Virus record (IMG/VR): IMGVR_UViG_3300036719_005005
Location: 1-34,242 of that record
DNA: 34,242 bases
Origin: a virus
Strand: one strand, 5' to 3'
Under the pieces are notes generated by a model. It saw only the letters and a program-made list of their open reading frames with translations. It did not search any database and was not told the DNA's origin. Each line of letters starts with the position of its first letter. Within the stretch, counting starts at the first letter, position 1. Positions 1 to 7,559 of this stretch are shown here, piece after piece. The position numbers were made by a program, and so were the translations under genes.

Positions 1-195
1 CCAAAGAGAATCTTGATCGTAGTACTTAATTCGACTACGAACTTCATCTTTATCCGGCGTAAACTTAAACGGGTTTGCATCTAATGAATATGCAGGTGAT
101 TTCCGAAACTGTTTTGGATCTTCAAAACCACCAAAAGACTTTCCGTTGAAATTTAATTTAGCTGGATTTTTGAATCCGCTAGAATTAAAGGGCAT
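1..195 (-). CDS. Partial structural-operon protein, function unknown (C-terminus off the left edge)
   Basis: An open frame starts at an ATG at 195 and runs without a stop to the window edge (65 codons). The protein begins MPFNSSGFKNPAKLNF and is polar, rich in Asn, Lys, Phe and Asp. It follows the 205-996 gene by 9 bases in the same direction, so it is probably co-transcribed as part of the virion block. I do not recognise a family from this fragment. The frame is open over its whole visible length and the spacing is operon-like, so I think the gene is real. Confidence 0.6.
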   Translation of the reverse strand, partial: MPFNSSGFKNPAKLNFNGKSFGGFEDPKQFRKSPAYSLDANPFKFTPDKDEVRSRIKYYDQDSLW

Positions 196-204
196 TGTCT
201 TGCA

Positions 205-996
205 TCAATAGTATCCGCCTTGGACACCTACATAGAAACCATTAGTTAGCGCAGTGGGACCGCTTACTGCTGCATAAAGAGCTTGTCCACGTTGCAACAT
301 TAAACCACGAATTTTAGGCGATGTCAGGCTGTTTGTACTTGTAAAGTTTGCGCCAGCCTGAGGAACTGGGTGGTTAATGAGAGGAAGAACGTTATTAGAG
401 CTGAGGCTAAAAAACTGGTTATCGTAAGTTGCGGGGATGCTAGCAACAAATAAAGGAAAGAACTGGTTTGTATTTGTAAGAGTTGCTGCGTTAACAAGAT
501 AGAAACAAAAGTCAAGTGGCAGGTAAGCATTGACATTACCGGTAATTGGTCCTGAGACAGAGGCCGCTGTTGTGCCGGTAAAGGTTGTTAGAGTTACGGA
601 AGTAACTGTAATAATTTCATCTGCTGGTAAGCTGCCAGAGCTGTAGCTGGTGTAATCCAGAACAACTTTTTGTCCAATCTGCGCGTTGTGACCAGCTGCA
701 ATTGTTACGGTAACTGTTGTTCCATTTGCAGAGTAAGTTCCCGTTGTTGGGGACTGCGCGTCAATAGCTGTGTTATTTCGTTTTGCGTATTGAAACCAAA
801 TTTCGTCAATGTATGCGCCACTGACAGATGTATCAGTTAGAGAGGAATCAACATCAAAAATTTTTGTAGCGTTGCCAACAGATGTCGGCACCAGTGTGGT
901 AGAAAATGTTTGGCCCGAAGCAACAGTGACAAGAGTGCTTGTAGTTGCTGGACGATCAACCAGCATTGGTTGTTTATTTGAACTAGAAGACGACAC
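205..996 (-). CDS. Probable virion structural protein, function unknown
   Basis: A 263-residue protein rich in Thr, Ser, Val and Asn with alternating hydrophobic strands and almost no charge, the composition of beta-rich phage tail, fibre or decoration proteins. The middle (about residues 85-150) is especially Thr/Val/Ser-rich and the C-terminus ends in GGYY. No catalytic motif is visible. The frame opens at a GTG at 996 without a good ribosome-binding site; an ATG at 966 (MLVDRPATT) is an equally possible start. It lies near the 3' end of the visible late operon, after the wall hydrolases, which fits a tail or decoration role, but that is inference. Confidence 0.7.
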   Translation of the reverse strand: MSSSSSNKQPMLVDRPATTSTLVTVASGQTFSTTLVPTSVGNATKIFDVDSSLTDTSVSGAYIDEIWFQYAKRNNTAIDAQSPTTGTYSANGTTVTVTIAAGHNAQIGQKVVLDYTSYSSGSLPADEIITVTSVTLTTFTGTTAASVSGPITGNVNAYLPLDFCFYLVNAATLTNTNQFFPLFVASIPATYDNQFFSLSSNNVLPLINHPVPQAGANFTSTNSLTSPKIRGLMLQRGQALYAAVSGPTALTNGFYVGVQGGYY

Positions 997-1050
997 TGCG
1001 TTTTACGTTTCTGATTTTTAGATTCTAGTCTAGGTCAACAGTTATGGCAT

Positions 1051-1365
1051 TCAGTAGAGAAAGGGAACCCTGATTTCTGCTCTTCCTACATCAGGCAACG
1101 GCTCTGTGGATGGCGTACCAGTTGAGTTTATGAACGCTTGAAGGGCTTCTCCTGCCATACGCGCTTTACGAGGAGCGCCGGTCATTCCAGGCCCTGTACT
1201 GGTTGCAGATGGACGTTCGTAGGGAGGAGCGTTGCGGTTCAGTCCCAGGGTGTAGCCAAGTTTAAAGTCGCCTGGCCTTGCCACGGGAGGCTCATTTTTC
1301 CTACCCCAATCGTCTGGATGCTCCGTAGGCTGCACAAAACGATTAAAGCTGCTAAGACGTCGCAT
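1051..1365 (-). CDS. Small hypothetical protein of the virion operon
   Basis: A 104-residue basic, proline- and arginine-rich protein starting MRRLSSFNRFVQ. Its ATG follows the TAG of the upstream M23-like gene directly, with no bases between, so the two are translationally coupled. There are no transmembrane segments, and proline spacing suggests an extended protein. I recognise no family. Position between a peptidase and a structural gene suggests a minor virion component. Confidence 0.65.
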   Translation of the reverse strand: MRRLSSFNRFVQPTEHPDDWGRKNEPPVARPGDFKLGYTLGLNRNAPPYERPSATSTGPGMTGAPRKARMAGEALQAFINSTGTPSTEPLPDVGRAEIRVPFLY

Positions 1366-2037
1366 CTATCCCAACCCAAATGAGGAATACACGTTGGAAG
1401 GAGCAGCAGCTGATGTCAGCATTTTATAGATGGAGTTAGCTGAAAGAGGCGACTCTTTTTGTTGCTGAAGGTTTTCTTCAATAAAAGAAGTAAGGTAGTC
1501 TTTAGAAGATTTTTGTTTTTTTGGTTGAACGTAGAAGTTGTATGTAACGTTTGTACCAAAAGCGTCAGTTAATTGAGTTTGAGGTTGCGGTTGAACAGTT
1601 GTTTGCTGTGTGGGTTGAAGCTGAGTTTCTTTTCCTCCTTTGGTGTGAAGAAGACGAACTTCGTATCCTTCTGGGGTTGTAATGCTTCCGTACCCTTTGC
1701 CAGGTTTAAAAGTTCCTGGGCCCTCCCAGAACAGCTGCTCTCCTCCTGCAATACCGTAATCAATGCCCTTGTGGTCTGTTGATGCACCAGCCGTAGGAGC
1801 GACCCTAGGGCCGTAACCAGAAGTAATTGCAAATCCCGGAGACCACTTGTCTCCTTGTTGCCGATAGAGCGGTGTACGAGCAGATCCAATTTTTAAACGT
1901 TGTAAACCTGAGCGCCAAGTAGATGGATCAATATACTGACCGTCTTTAAGAACACGAACATCGAGATGTGGGCCAGTAGAAGGGAGAACGTCTTCTCCGC
2001 TTTTTGCTACATATCCGACGTGCATGCTGTTGGTCAT
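1366..2037 (-). CDS. M23-like (LytM-type) peptidase domain protein
   Basis: A 223-residue protein. Residues about 71-133 resemble the LytM/M23 zinc peptidase fold: SGYGPRV followed by DHKGIDYG, giving the first zinc motif HxxxD (H89, D93). A later VRLLHT segment matches the position of the second motif, but only one His (H131) of the usual HxH is present. Zinc binding may therefore be altered and activity is uncertain. The N-terminus holds TGPHLDVRV, itself like an M23 C-terminal motif. The C-terminal half is Gln/Thr-rich and low-complexity. M23 enzymes cut peptide cross-links in peptidoglycan; next to a muramidase-like gene this suggests a virion-borne wall-opening function. Its start overlaps the upstream stop by one base. 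Confidence 0.72.
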   Translation of the reverse strand: MTNSMHVGYVAKSGEDVLPSTGPHLDVRVLKDGQYIDPSTWRSGLQRLKIGSARTPLYRQQGDKWSPGFAITSGYGPRVAPTAGASTDHKGIDYGIAGGEQLFWEGPGTFKPGKGYGSITTPEGYEVRLLHTKGGKETQLQPTQQTTVQPQPQTQLTDAFGTNVTYNFYVQPKKQKSSKDYLTSFIEENLQQQKESPLSANSIYKMLTSAAAPSNVYSSFGLG

Positions 2038-2765
2038 CAGCTCATACCAAAACCAAAGTTCTGAGGAGTGCTGGCGGCGCCAGCAATTGCACTAGCCATG
2101 TCAGCAACGTTTAAATTGTTACGGCGACCAAGAGCTAAGGTTCGCATGAAATCCATGGGATCAACAGATTCTTTTTGGTCTTCATCTGTTAAATAAATGT
2201 TGTAGGTAATTCCACCTGGGGTTTGAGCTTGTCTTGCAGCTACGGGTTGTTGTGTAAGTTGTTGTGTGGGTTGCGTTGTTTTTGGAGTTGTGCCAAAAAC
2301 TTTTTGTAGATCTTTTAAAGACTTGACCGGTTGTCCGTAATAGCTTTTACCGCTTTGCGTGGGGAACGATGCCCACTCCGGAGATAAAGCGGCCGCAACT
2401 TCTGGAGACAACCCTTCTTTTTCTAAACGTGCAAAACCACCAATTGGTTTTAAACGTTGATGCGCTAAGTACGTACCAGCAATGTCTTGCTCTTTAGGGC
2501 CAAAACCTTTTAGTCCAAGTTTTTTTGAAACAGATTGCCAAGTCGGTGTTAAAAATTGATAGGCTCCAGCGGCGGTGCTGGTGTATCCACCTGAACTGAT
2601 TGCTTGATCTGGATGGCGACTTAAATCAGAAAACTTTTTACCACTGAACTGTGTTTGGTAGCCTTGAGGACCAGCTGTTCCTTCTGCGTAACGAATTGCG
2701 TTAAGCAGCTTTTGCACAGAAGGATTCTGTACTTGTTGTTGGTAAAAAGCTAGATCTTCTGCCAT
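2037..2765 (-). CDS. GH104-like lytic transglycosylase / lambda-lysozyme-type muramidase
   Basis: From the ATG at 2765 the protein has 242 residues. Residues about 20-150 match the lambda R-type fold: LLNAIRYAEGTAG with the expected catalytic Glu at residue 28, then HPDQAI, TSTAAGAYQFLTPTWQ, LGLKGFGPKEQD and a substrate-groove C-terminal part. Such enzymes cleave the MurNAc-GlcNAc bond of peptidoglycan. The C-terminal 80 residues are Gln/Thr-rich linker and tail. The frame can be extended to 2924, but that adds 53 residues overlapping the 2788-3267 gene, so I prefer 2765. Position between a possible neck protein and an M23-like gene suggests a virion-associated hydrolase rather than a free endolysin. 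Confidence 0.8.
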   Translation of the reverse strand: MAEDLAFYQQQVQNPSVQKLLNAIRYAEGTAGPQGYQTQFSGKKFSDLSRHPDQAISSGGYTSTAAGAYQFLTPTWQSVSKKLGLKGFGPKEQDIAGTYLAHQRLKPIGGFARLEKEGLSPEVAAALSPEWASFPTQSGKSYYGQPVKSLKDLQKVFGTTPKTTQPTQQLTQQPVAARQAQTPGGITYNIYLTDEDQKESVDPMDFMRTLALGRRNNLNVADMASAIAGAASTPQNFGFGMS

Positions 2766-2787
2766 GACTGATGCAGCTGATGAGGAT

Positions 2788-3267
2788 TTAGCGGAAGCTG
2801 TTGTTGAGCATAAGTCGAGTGCCAACAGCAACGTCAGCGGGGCCAGGAAGTGCTTGGATAAACTCAGCGCCTTCCCGATTAAACCGATACCTCGCTTGTT
2901 CAGGATTTCGGTAATTGGGGACATAAAGATGAAGGGCTAGTCGATCCGTCTCGTATAGATAAATTGCCGTCCAGGTTTTTAGCGTGTCCCTAAAATCAGA
3001 AGTTGCAATCGTACGATCAACGTCACCAGCGATGCTTTCAATACGATTACGAGGAACGGTGTTATTGTTCACGCTACCTGTCATGTCTGTGCGTTTTTCA
3101 GCCTCATCGCACCGACCGACCTGTTCGACAATCTTGCTATACCAGAACGAATCTGGGATGTTGTTGACAGCTTCCTCTAGCCGCGCTTGGTCACCAGCGG
3201 GGATGGATGTAGTGTTGTACCCCAGGTGCCAGCGGACCTTTGATTTAAGGAAGGTATCGAGTTGCAT
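2788..3267 (-). CDS. Conserved-looking phage head-tail connector (neck) candidate
   Basis: A 159-residue soluble, mixed alpha/beta protein starting MQLDTFLKSKVRWHLGY, with no membrane segment. Its size and place, after capsid and decoration genes and before wall hydrolases and tail-like genes, are those of head completion or neck proteins. No diagnostic motif is visible, so the assignment is contextual. The 3' end is overlapped by a spurious extension of the following hydrolase frame. Confidence 0.55.
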   Translation of the reverse strand: MQLDTFLKSKVRWHLGYNTTSIPAGDQARLEEAVNNIPDSFWYSKIVEQVGRCDEAEKRTDMTGSVNNNTVPRNRIESIAGDVDRTIATSDFRDTLKTWTAIYLYETDRLALHLYVPNYRNPEQARYRFNREGAEFIQALPGPADVAVGTRLMLNNSFR

Positions 3268-3341
3268 TAGTTTTTATTAATGCGTTTTTGGGTATCGCAG
3301 GCTATAGCTATACCCAGTAACACACTAGCACGCGCAAATTA

Positions 3342-3782
3342 TCACTCTACGCGGACAAGATTTTCTTTAAAAATCTCATCCCAATCGACGCGTTTAATTG
3401 ATCGGAGTTGCTCTAACTTCTGGAAACGTTCAGCTGGCAACGACGTTTGCAAGTCTTTAATGTCACGGGCTGTCTTAAGTCCGACGCCAGGGAGAGAGTC
3501 TGCGATCTGACGTGCAGTTGCTGTGTTGATATTGATGCGGACATCAAGAGGGAAAGTTTCCCGTGTTGTTGGCTTGGCTGGACGAACGCCTTCAGCTTCA
3601 AGCTGAGCAGTTAGACGTTCTTCCGTCCGAATTTTTTCGTTGGTGGCTTCAAGATGAGGCGTCAAGTCGTTTTCTTCGACATAGATAACCTCATCTTGAG
3701 AGTCCACACACATTAAGACACCGTCTCCGTGTTTAGAAACAACTTCAACGAGTCCGCCAGTCAGTTTGTATTGGTAGAGCAT
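3342..3782 (-). CDS. Helix-hairpin-helix (ComEA-like) protein in the capsid operon
   Basis: A 146-residue protein. Residues 84-112 contain ININTATARQIADSLPGVG followed by LKTARDI, a classic helix-hairpin-helix module of the ComEA type that binds the DNA backbone non-specifically. A weaker second copy may lie at 119-138. The N-terminal 40 residues look like a small beta-barrel, followed by a charged helix at 41-70. HhH proteins usually act in DNA uptake or repair; here the gene lies between the decoration and neck candidates, so a role at the portal/DNA interface or in genome ejection is possible. The domain call is strong and the role is inference. Confidence 0.75.
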   Translation of the reverse strand: MLYQYKLTGGLVEVVSKHGDGVLMCVDSQDEVIYVEENDLTPHLEATNEKIRTEERLTAQLEAEGVRPAKPTTRETFPLDVRININTATARQIADSLPGVGLKTARDIKDLQTSLPAERFQKLEQLRSIKRVDWDEIFKENLVRVE

Positions 3783-3839
3783 TCCATAGGAGTGACAACT
3801 ACCAATACAATACCAACATTAACCTTGTTGCGCTACTGA

Positions 3840-4646
3840 TCAGATGTCGTCGCCACCCACTTGGGAAGCAAAGTCAATCAGACCCTCAATGTCGCGCCAG
3901 GAGACGGCGGCTTGAGGACGAATGTAGTTCACGCGACACACAAGGTAGCCTGCACGTCCAGCATCAAAATCAGTTTGGCTGATGAAGATACCGGCGCCAT
4001 TTACCGTTGTGGAGGTGATGGCAGTGGTGTTGAACACCTTGAAGGTGGTGTCCGAAGTTACTTTGTACATCATGCTGTTGGCAAGGTCGCCAGCAACAAT
4101 TGTGCTAGTAACGCTGGACGGGAAGGGAAGACCAGCAGCCGTAACGCCAGACAGGCCCTGAGTAAACAGGGAGCTGGCAGCAGTGATGCTTGATGTAGCA
4201 GCGGCAAGACCGTTCAGCTGAGTAGCAGGAATACCAAAAGGTACGCCAGCGTTGTTAGGACCAAGAACCAGCAGCTCGGAAGTGGTACCACCAATGTTGG
4301 CAGTCACAGGATCAGCGGGGAAACCAGTAACTGTGTAGTCTTGGGCCACCGCGATCGACGCACCCACAACGTAGGTAGGACGAGCTGAAGAAGCTGGCAC
4401 CACGAGAGAGGTGCGGTTGTCGCGCACACGGTCGTCAGGACGACGATCCGGGGAAGGCACGGTGATGTCAAAGCTCTTGAAGTTAGCTTTGTCAGCAGCA
4501 AGGTTGCTGATCCTGACGTAACCAATAGTTTCGTAAGCTTCAACACCTGGCCAACCAAACACACCCTCGCCGTTGTAACCAGAGAGGCGGTTAACCTGGT
4601 TGCCTGGTTGCAGAATTGCACCAGCGTTTGATTTATAAGTAGCCAT
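3840..4646 (-). CDS. Probable capsid decoration or second head protein
   Basis: A 268-residue protein rich in Thr, Ala, Val and Gly with few charges, typical of a beta-rich shell protein. It begins directly downstream of the major capsid gene with a strong site (AGGAGGTAACTAAC before the ATG), implying high expression. The adjacent position and high-level translation signal argue for a decoration or cement protein. No specific family is recognised. Confidence 0.65.
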   Translation of the reverse strand: MATYKSNAGAILQPGNQVNRLSGYNGEGVFGWPGVEAYETIGYVRISNLAADKANFKSFDITVPSPDRRPDDRVRDNRTSLVVPASSARPTYVVGASIAVAQDYTVTGFPADPVTANIGGTTSELLVLGPNNAGVPFGIPATQLNGLAAATSSITAASSLFTQGLSGVTAAGLPFPSSVTSTIVAGDLANSMMYKVTSDTTFKVFNTTAITSTTVNGAGIFISQTDFDAGRAGYLVCRVNYIRPQAAVSWRDIEGLIDFASQVGGDDI

Positions 4647-4660
4647 TGTTAGTTACCTCC

Positions 4661-6721
4661 TCAAACGATGGTGAAAGCTGCGGTGACGAAGTCCTTGTTC
4701 AGGTTGGCAAAGCCAGCGTACAGCTGCCAAATCAAGATGATAAAGCGGCTGAAGTCATCGTTGTTGTTGATGAGAACCTGAGCGTTGGGGCCACCGATGC
4801 CCACGCCAACGGCCTGAGGACCGAAGAACAGAGCAGGAGGAGTGTTGTGAGACACAGCGCCGAGACCGTCGCCAGTGTCCACAGTGATGGACTTGTCAGC
4901 AAAGTTGGTGGACTCGAAGAAACGTACGCCTTCAAAGACAAAGCCAGAAGGCATGATCGGTTCACCAGCCACGAATTGAGCTTGGCCGTACTGACCGCCG
5001 CCATAGATGGAGGCGTTGGGAGCCATGGCACCCATAAGGGGGTTAGGCTGGCCCATGCCAGGGTAACGAGCCACTTCACGGAAACCTTGGTCAGCACGCA
5101 GATCCTTCATGAAAGAGGGATCAGCAATACAGCGGTAGTAACCGTCAGCAAAGACAGGCACATTGCGCTTGCGGAGTTGCTTGACAACTTCCAGAAGGTC
5201 AGTTTTGACGTTGAACTTATAACGCTCAGAAGCGTATTCTGTAGCGGAATAAGCAGTCAGCGTGGTAGAGCCAGTCTTGATCTTACCGTTGGGGTAGTAG
5301 TAACCACCTTGGGTGTCAGAAGAGGCACCACGAGCTTCCGATTTCGAAAACTCATCAAGGAACACACGATCGCGCCAGCGGCGATAGTCGTCTAGCAGGG
5401 TCAGCGAACCGATGGACTGGTGGAACATGTTAAGGTTCCCGGTGTCCAGCAGCAGACGCTGAGCGGTCATCAGAGTCTCACGAGCAATTTTGAAAGTGCT
5501 CGGGAGGTTGGAGTTGTTCGGGTCGGCAGGACCAGTGTACTCACGCAGAGAGACGAGCACTTTGTCCTTAACGATGGAGCGGCTATTAGCCGTACCAATC
5601 GTTTGGTCTTGGGTACGCTCACGCTGAGTTTTGGTGCCGGGGTTGCCCCAGAAACGGTACCGGTCTAACTGAACAGTTTGACCAGGCTGTTTAGTGAAGT
5701 CGTGGACAACAACAGGCTCGGCTGCCATTTCCACAATATAAGCCGGGTGGGGACGGTACAGCTCCGCGCCCAACAGCTTGGGAAAATCGTTCTCCTGATC
5801 TCCAGTCTCCTGAAGGGGTGGACTATCTCTTCACCCTGTAAGGGTGCCGGGCGCTAATGGCGTATTACGAATGAAGCGTCATTCACCGCCTAGTCTCTGC
5901 ACCTTCCAACTACGTACTTAGTTGGCTTGGCTCAGGATTACCCTCGACTTGACGTTAGGGCTTCCCTGAATTCACCCGGTTTTCACTGATCAGTTGCCTG
6001 ATCAGGCGACAACGTTGACTACTCAGCTAAGTCGTGTTAGGATTGGAATCAAGTTGTTTTTATACAACATGGAACCAAAACTTGTTCCTGGATTTGAAAA
6101 CCTTTACTTGAGCTTTTCTGGGACTCCTTATCAAAAAATCAATGAAGACTTTGTTGAATTAAAGGTCAGCTCATCAAGCATGTACGACAGGGTTTCTGTT
6201 CTTAAAAATGAAAAGAAAGAAAGGCACCATGTACACGTTCTTATGGCTGTGACATTTTTAGATTTAGATTTAGCTTTACACGGAACCGGAAGTGCTTCTC
6301 TTCAAGTTGATCACAAAGACGGAAACAAAAGAAACAATTCTCTTGAAAACCTTGAAGTTGTTACAAAAAGAGAGAATTACGATAGGGCGTTAAAAGCTGG
6401 GTGCTACTCTAAAAATGGTTACGCCAGTAAAGGTAGGCCAAAGAAAACATTAAGAAAGTTTTCGGAGGATGACATTGTGCAGATTAAAGAAATGAGATCA
6501 GACGGTCTTTCTTATAGAAAAATTGCTGCTTACTTTAACTGCAATCACTTGGCCATTTATCAAATCTTAAAAGGAAAAACCTATCAGGATCTGAGTTAGC
6601 TATCGATAAACATGTTGGTAATTCAGCGTAAGTTTTAGCTGAAACCAGGATCTGGAGGATCCTTGGGTACAGTAGTTTCCGGTTTCCCGTAACCGCTGCT
6701 TGCCTGGAACTTCCGTCCCAT
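4661..6721 (-). CDS. Major capsid protein, split by a group I intron (exon 1 about 6643-6721; exon 2 about 4661-5799)
   Basis: Exon 2 encodes about 379 residues including LGAELYRPHPAYIVEMAAEP and a long soluble capsid-like body ending in FVTAAFTIV. Without splicing its best start would be a weak TTG at 5773. On the same strand an ATG at 6721 opens a short frame (MGRKFQASSGYGKPET) that meets a stop at 6635-6637, just inside the intron. Joining about 6643 to 5799 restores one frame of 1,218 bases, or 405 residues. The protein has no motif I can name. The call rests on size, place after portal and scaffold-like genes, and the strong expression context. Splice sites are estimated from phase and the P9 hairpin and could be off by a few bases. 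Confidence 0.75.
5800..6642 (-). mobile_element. Group I self-splicing intron inside the capsid gene
   Basis: On the minus strand, 5800-6000 reads as a group I core. P4 is TCAGG/CCTGA, P5 is CCCT/AGGG, and P6 is CCAACTA/TAGTTGG. The P7 strands are GACTA in GTGCAGAGACTAG and TAGTC in AAGAGATAGTCC. P8 is CACCCT/AGGGTG, and a terminal P9 hairpin has stem UUCAG/CUGGA with a GAGA tetraloop. The GTGCAGAGACTA and AGATAGTCC strings are hallmark group I core sequences. The intron end is placed at the G after P9. The 5' end near 6642 is supported by phase and a local hairpin (TTCAGC/GCTGAA), but no clear U-G pair was found, so that boundary is approximate. Confidence 0.82.
6069..6599 (+). CDS. HNH homing endonuclease encoded antisense within the intron
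   Basis: From the ATG at 6069 the protein has 176 residues. It starts MEPKLVPGFENLYLSFSGTP, like the NUMOD4-type N-terminus of HNH homing enzymes. The core LQVDHKDGNKRNNSLENLEV is the HNH motif with its His and Asn positions. The C-terminus (about residues 135-170: KFSEDDIVQIKEM and SYRKIAAYF) is a helix-turn-helix for target binding. The frame stays open upstream to 5994, but that part overlaps the intron core. The gene points against the capsid gene and lies wholly within the intron, so it needs its own promoter; TTTTTATACAAC just before the ATG is A/T-rich. Such enzymes cut the intronless allele and spread the intron. Confidence 0.88.
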   Translation: MEPKLVPGFENLYLSFSGTPYQKINEDFVELKVSSSSMYDRVSVLKNEKKERHHVHVLMAVTFLDLDLALHGTGSASLQVDHKDGNKRNNSLENLEVVTKRENYDRALKAGCYSKNGYASKGRPKKTLRKFSEDDIVQIKEMRSDGLSYRKIAAYFNCNHLAIYQILKGKTYQDLS

Positions 6722-6765
6722 TGAAAAAATTATAGCAACCCTTTATCAATCCAGATTATTTAAGT

Positions 6766-7029
6766 TCAGTAGTTGACCATATGCGGAGCATTGTGACCGG
6801 CAAGCATATTACCTGCTGTATATGACGTTGGAGCCATTGTACCGGTTGCTCGATAAGGATTGATGTAACCGTCTGCTGGTTGCAGTGAGATGGAAGAAGC
6901 TTGAACTTCAGGGTTAATTCCAGCGGTAGCACTCATCATGCCAAGGGCTGCTGCTGGATCTTCCTGTTGCGCAGTTTTTTTACGACCTTTTGATTTGCTA
7001 ACTGCTTTTTTTGCTTTTGCTTTGTCCAT
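6766..7029 (-). CDS. Small basic-N-terminus protein upstream of the capsid gene
   Basis: An 87-residue protein with a highly basic N-terminus (MDKAKAKKAVSKSKGRKK) and a neutral, flexible remainder. Its start overlaps the stop of the 7029-7466 gene, so the pair is coupled. The lysine-rich head could bind DNA or a scaffold. It precedes capsid exon 1 by 44 bases. I recognise no family. Confidence 0.65.
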   Translation of the reverse strand: MDKAKAKKAVSKSKGRKKTAQQEDPAAALGMMSATAGINPEVQASSISLQPADGYINPYRATGTMAPTSYTAGNMLAGHNAPHMVNY

Positions 7030-7466
7030 CAGCGGTTACCTTTCTTTTGGGGAGCGGGAGGCATAATACCCATGGGAAGTTGTCCACGCATCGGCATCAT
7101 TTGTGACATCATCATTTGCTCACTGGCGAGCATCTGATCTTGTGTAATTTCTGTTGCTTTAACATTACGATCTGTAAACAAACCATGTTGTGGCAACGGA
7201 GATCCTGGAAGGTTTAACTTTAGGTAGGCAGCATCCAGGTTTTGTGCCATTGGAGGTTGCGGAGCACGAGGATCACCAACACCGGTTCCGTCACTCATCA
7301 TTCGCACAGCAGCAAAATGATCTGTGTTACCTGCTTGAACCTGCTGTGCAAGATCGTAACCACCAAAACCAACCAATGAAGGTGAGCCAATTGGTCCGCC
7401 AGCTGTGCCAATACTGGCCAAGAACTGTTGCGTCCTGGCACCCACACTGGCTTTTTTTGATGCCAT
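7029..7466 (-). CDS. Methionine- and proline-rich small virion-operon protein
   Basis: A 145-residue protein. The N-terminus is basic (MASKKASVGARTQQF), the middle is Gly/Ala-rich, and the C-terminal third is extraordinarily Met-, Gln- and Pro-rich (MMMSQMMPMRGQLPMGIMPP). It lies between the scaffold-like gene and capsid, a usual place for capsid-maturation accessories. A strong terminator sits just upstream of its start, so it may have a separate promoter or depend on read-through. Function unknown. Confidence 0.65.
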   Translation of the reverse strand: MASKKASVGARTQQFLASIGTAGGPIGSPSLVGFGGYDLAQQVQAGNTDHFAAVRMMSDGTGVGDPRAPQPPMAQNLDAAYLKLNLPGSPLPQHGLFTDRNVKATEITQDQMLASEQMMMSQMMPMRGQLPMGIMPPAPQKKGNR

Positions 7467-7474
7467 TTTTTTAG

Positions 7475-7504
7475 AAACAAAAACGGGGCAGCTATTGCTA
7501 CCCC
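7475..7504 (-). terminator. Intrinsic terminator after the scaffold-like gene
   Basis: On the minus strand GGGGTAGC-AATA-GCTGCCCC forms an 8-pair stem with one G-U pair, followed by GTTTTTGTTT. It lies between the scaffold-like gene end (7560) and the next start (7466), and could limit scaffold/portal transcripts relative to capsid transcripts. Confidence 0.8.
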
Positions 7505-7559
7505 TTATTTTACAGTTACTATGTTTTCTAATAAACGGATTATATCAACAATCCGAGTA

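Noticed and set aside
2766-2924. N-terminal extension of the GH104-like gene with a signal-like hydrophobic stretch
   Set aside because: It lies wholly inside the 2788-3267 gene except for 22 bases, and the ATG at 2765 sits just downstream of that gene, so the stretch is most likely an accident of the other frame.
3268-3341. GGGTAT/ATACCC hairpin next to a T-run as a terminator
   Set aside because: On the minus strand, where the genes are, the T-run is on the wrong side of the hairpin.
5994-6068. Upstream start of the HNH gene
   Set aside because: It would overlap the intron core pairing region, and the NUMOD4-like N-terminus begins at 6069.
6722-6765. TATAAT just before capsid exon 1 as a promoter
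   Set aside because: The box is perfect, but no acceptable -35 sequence lies at the right distance; left unannotated.
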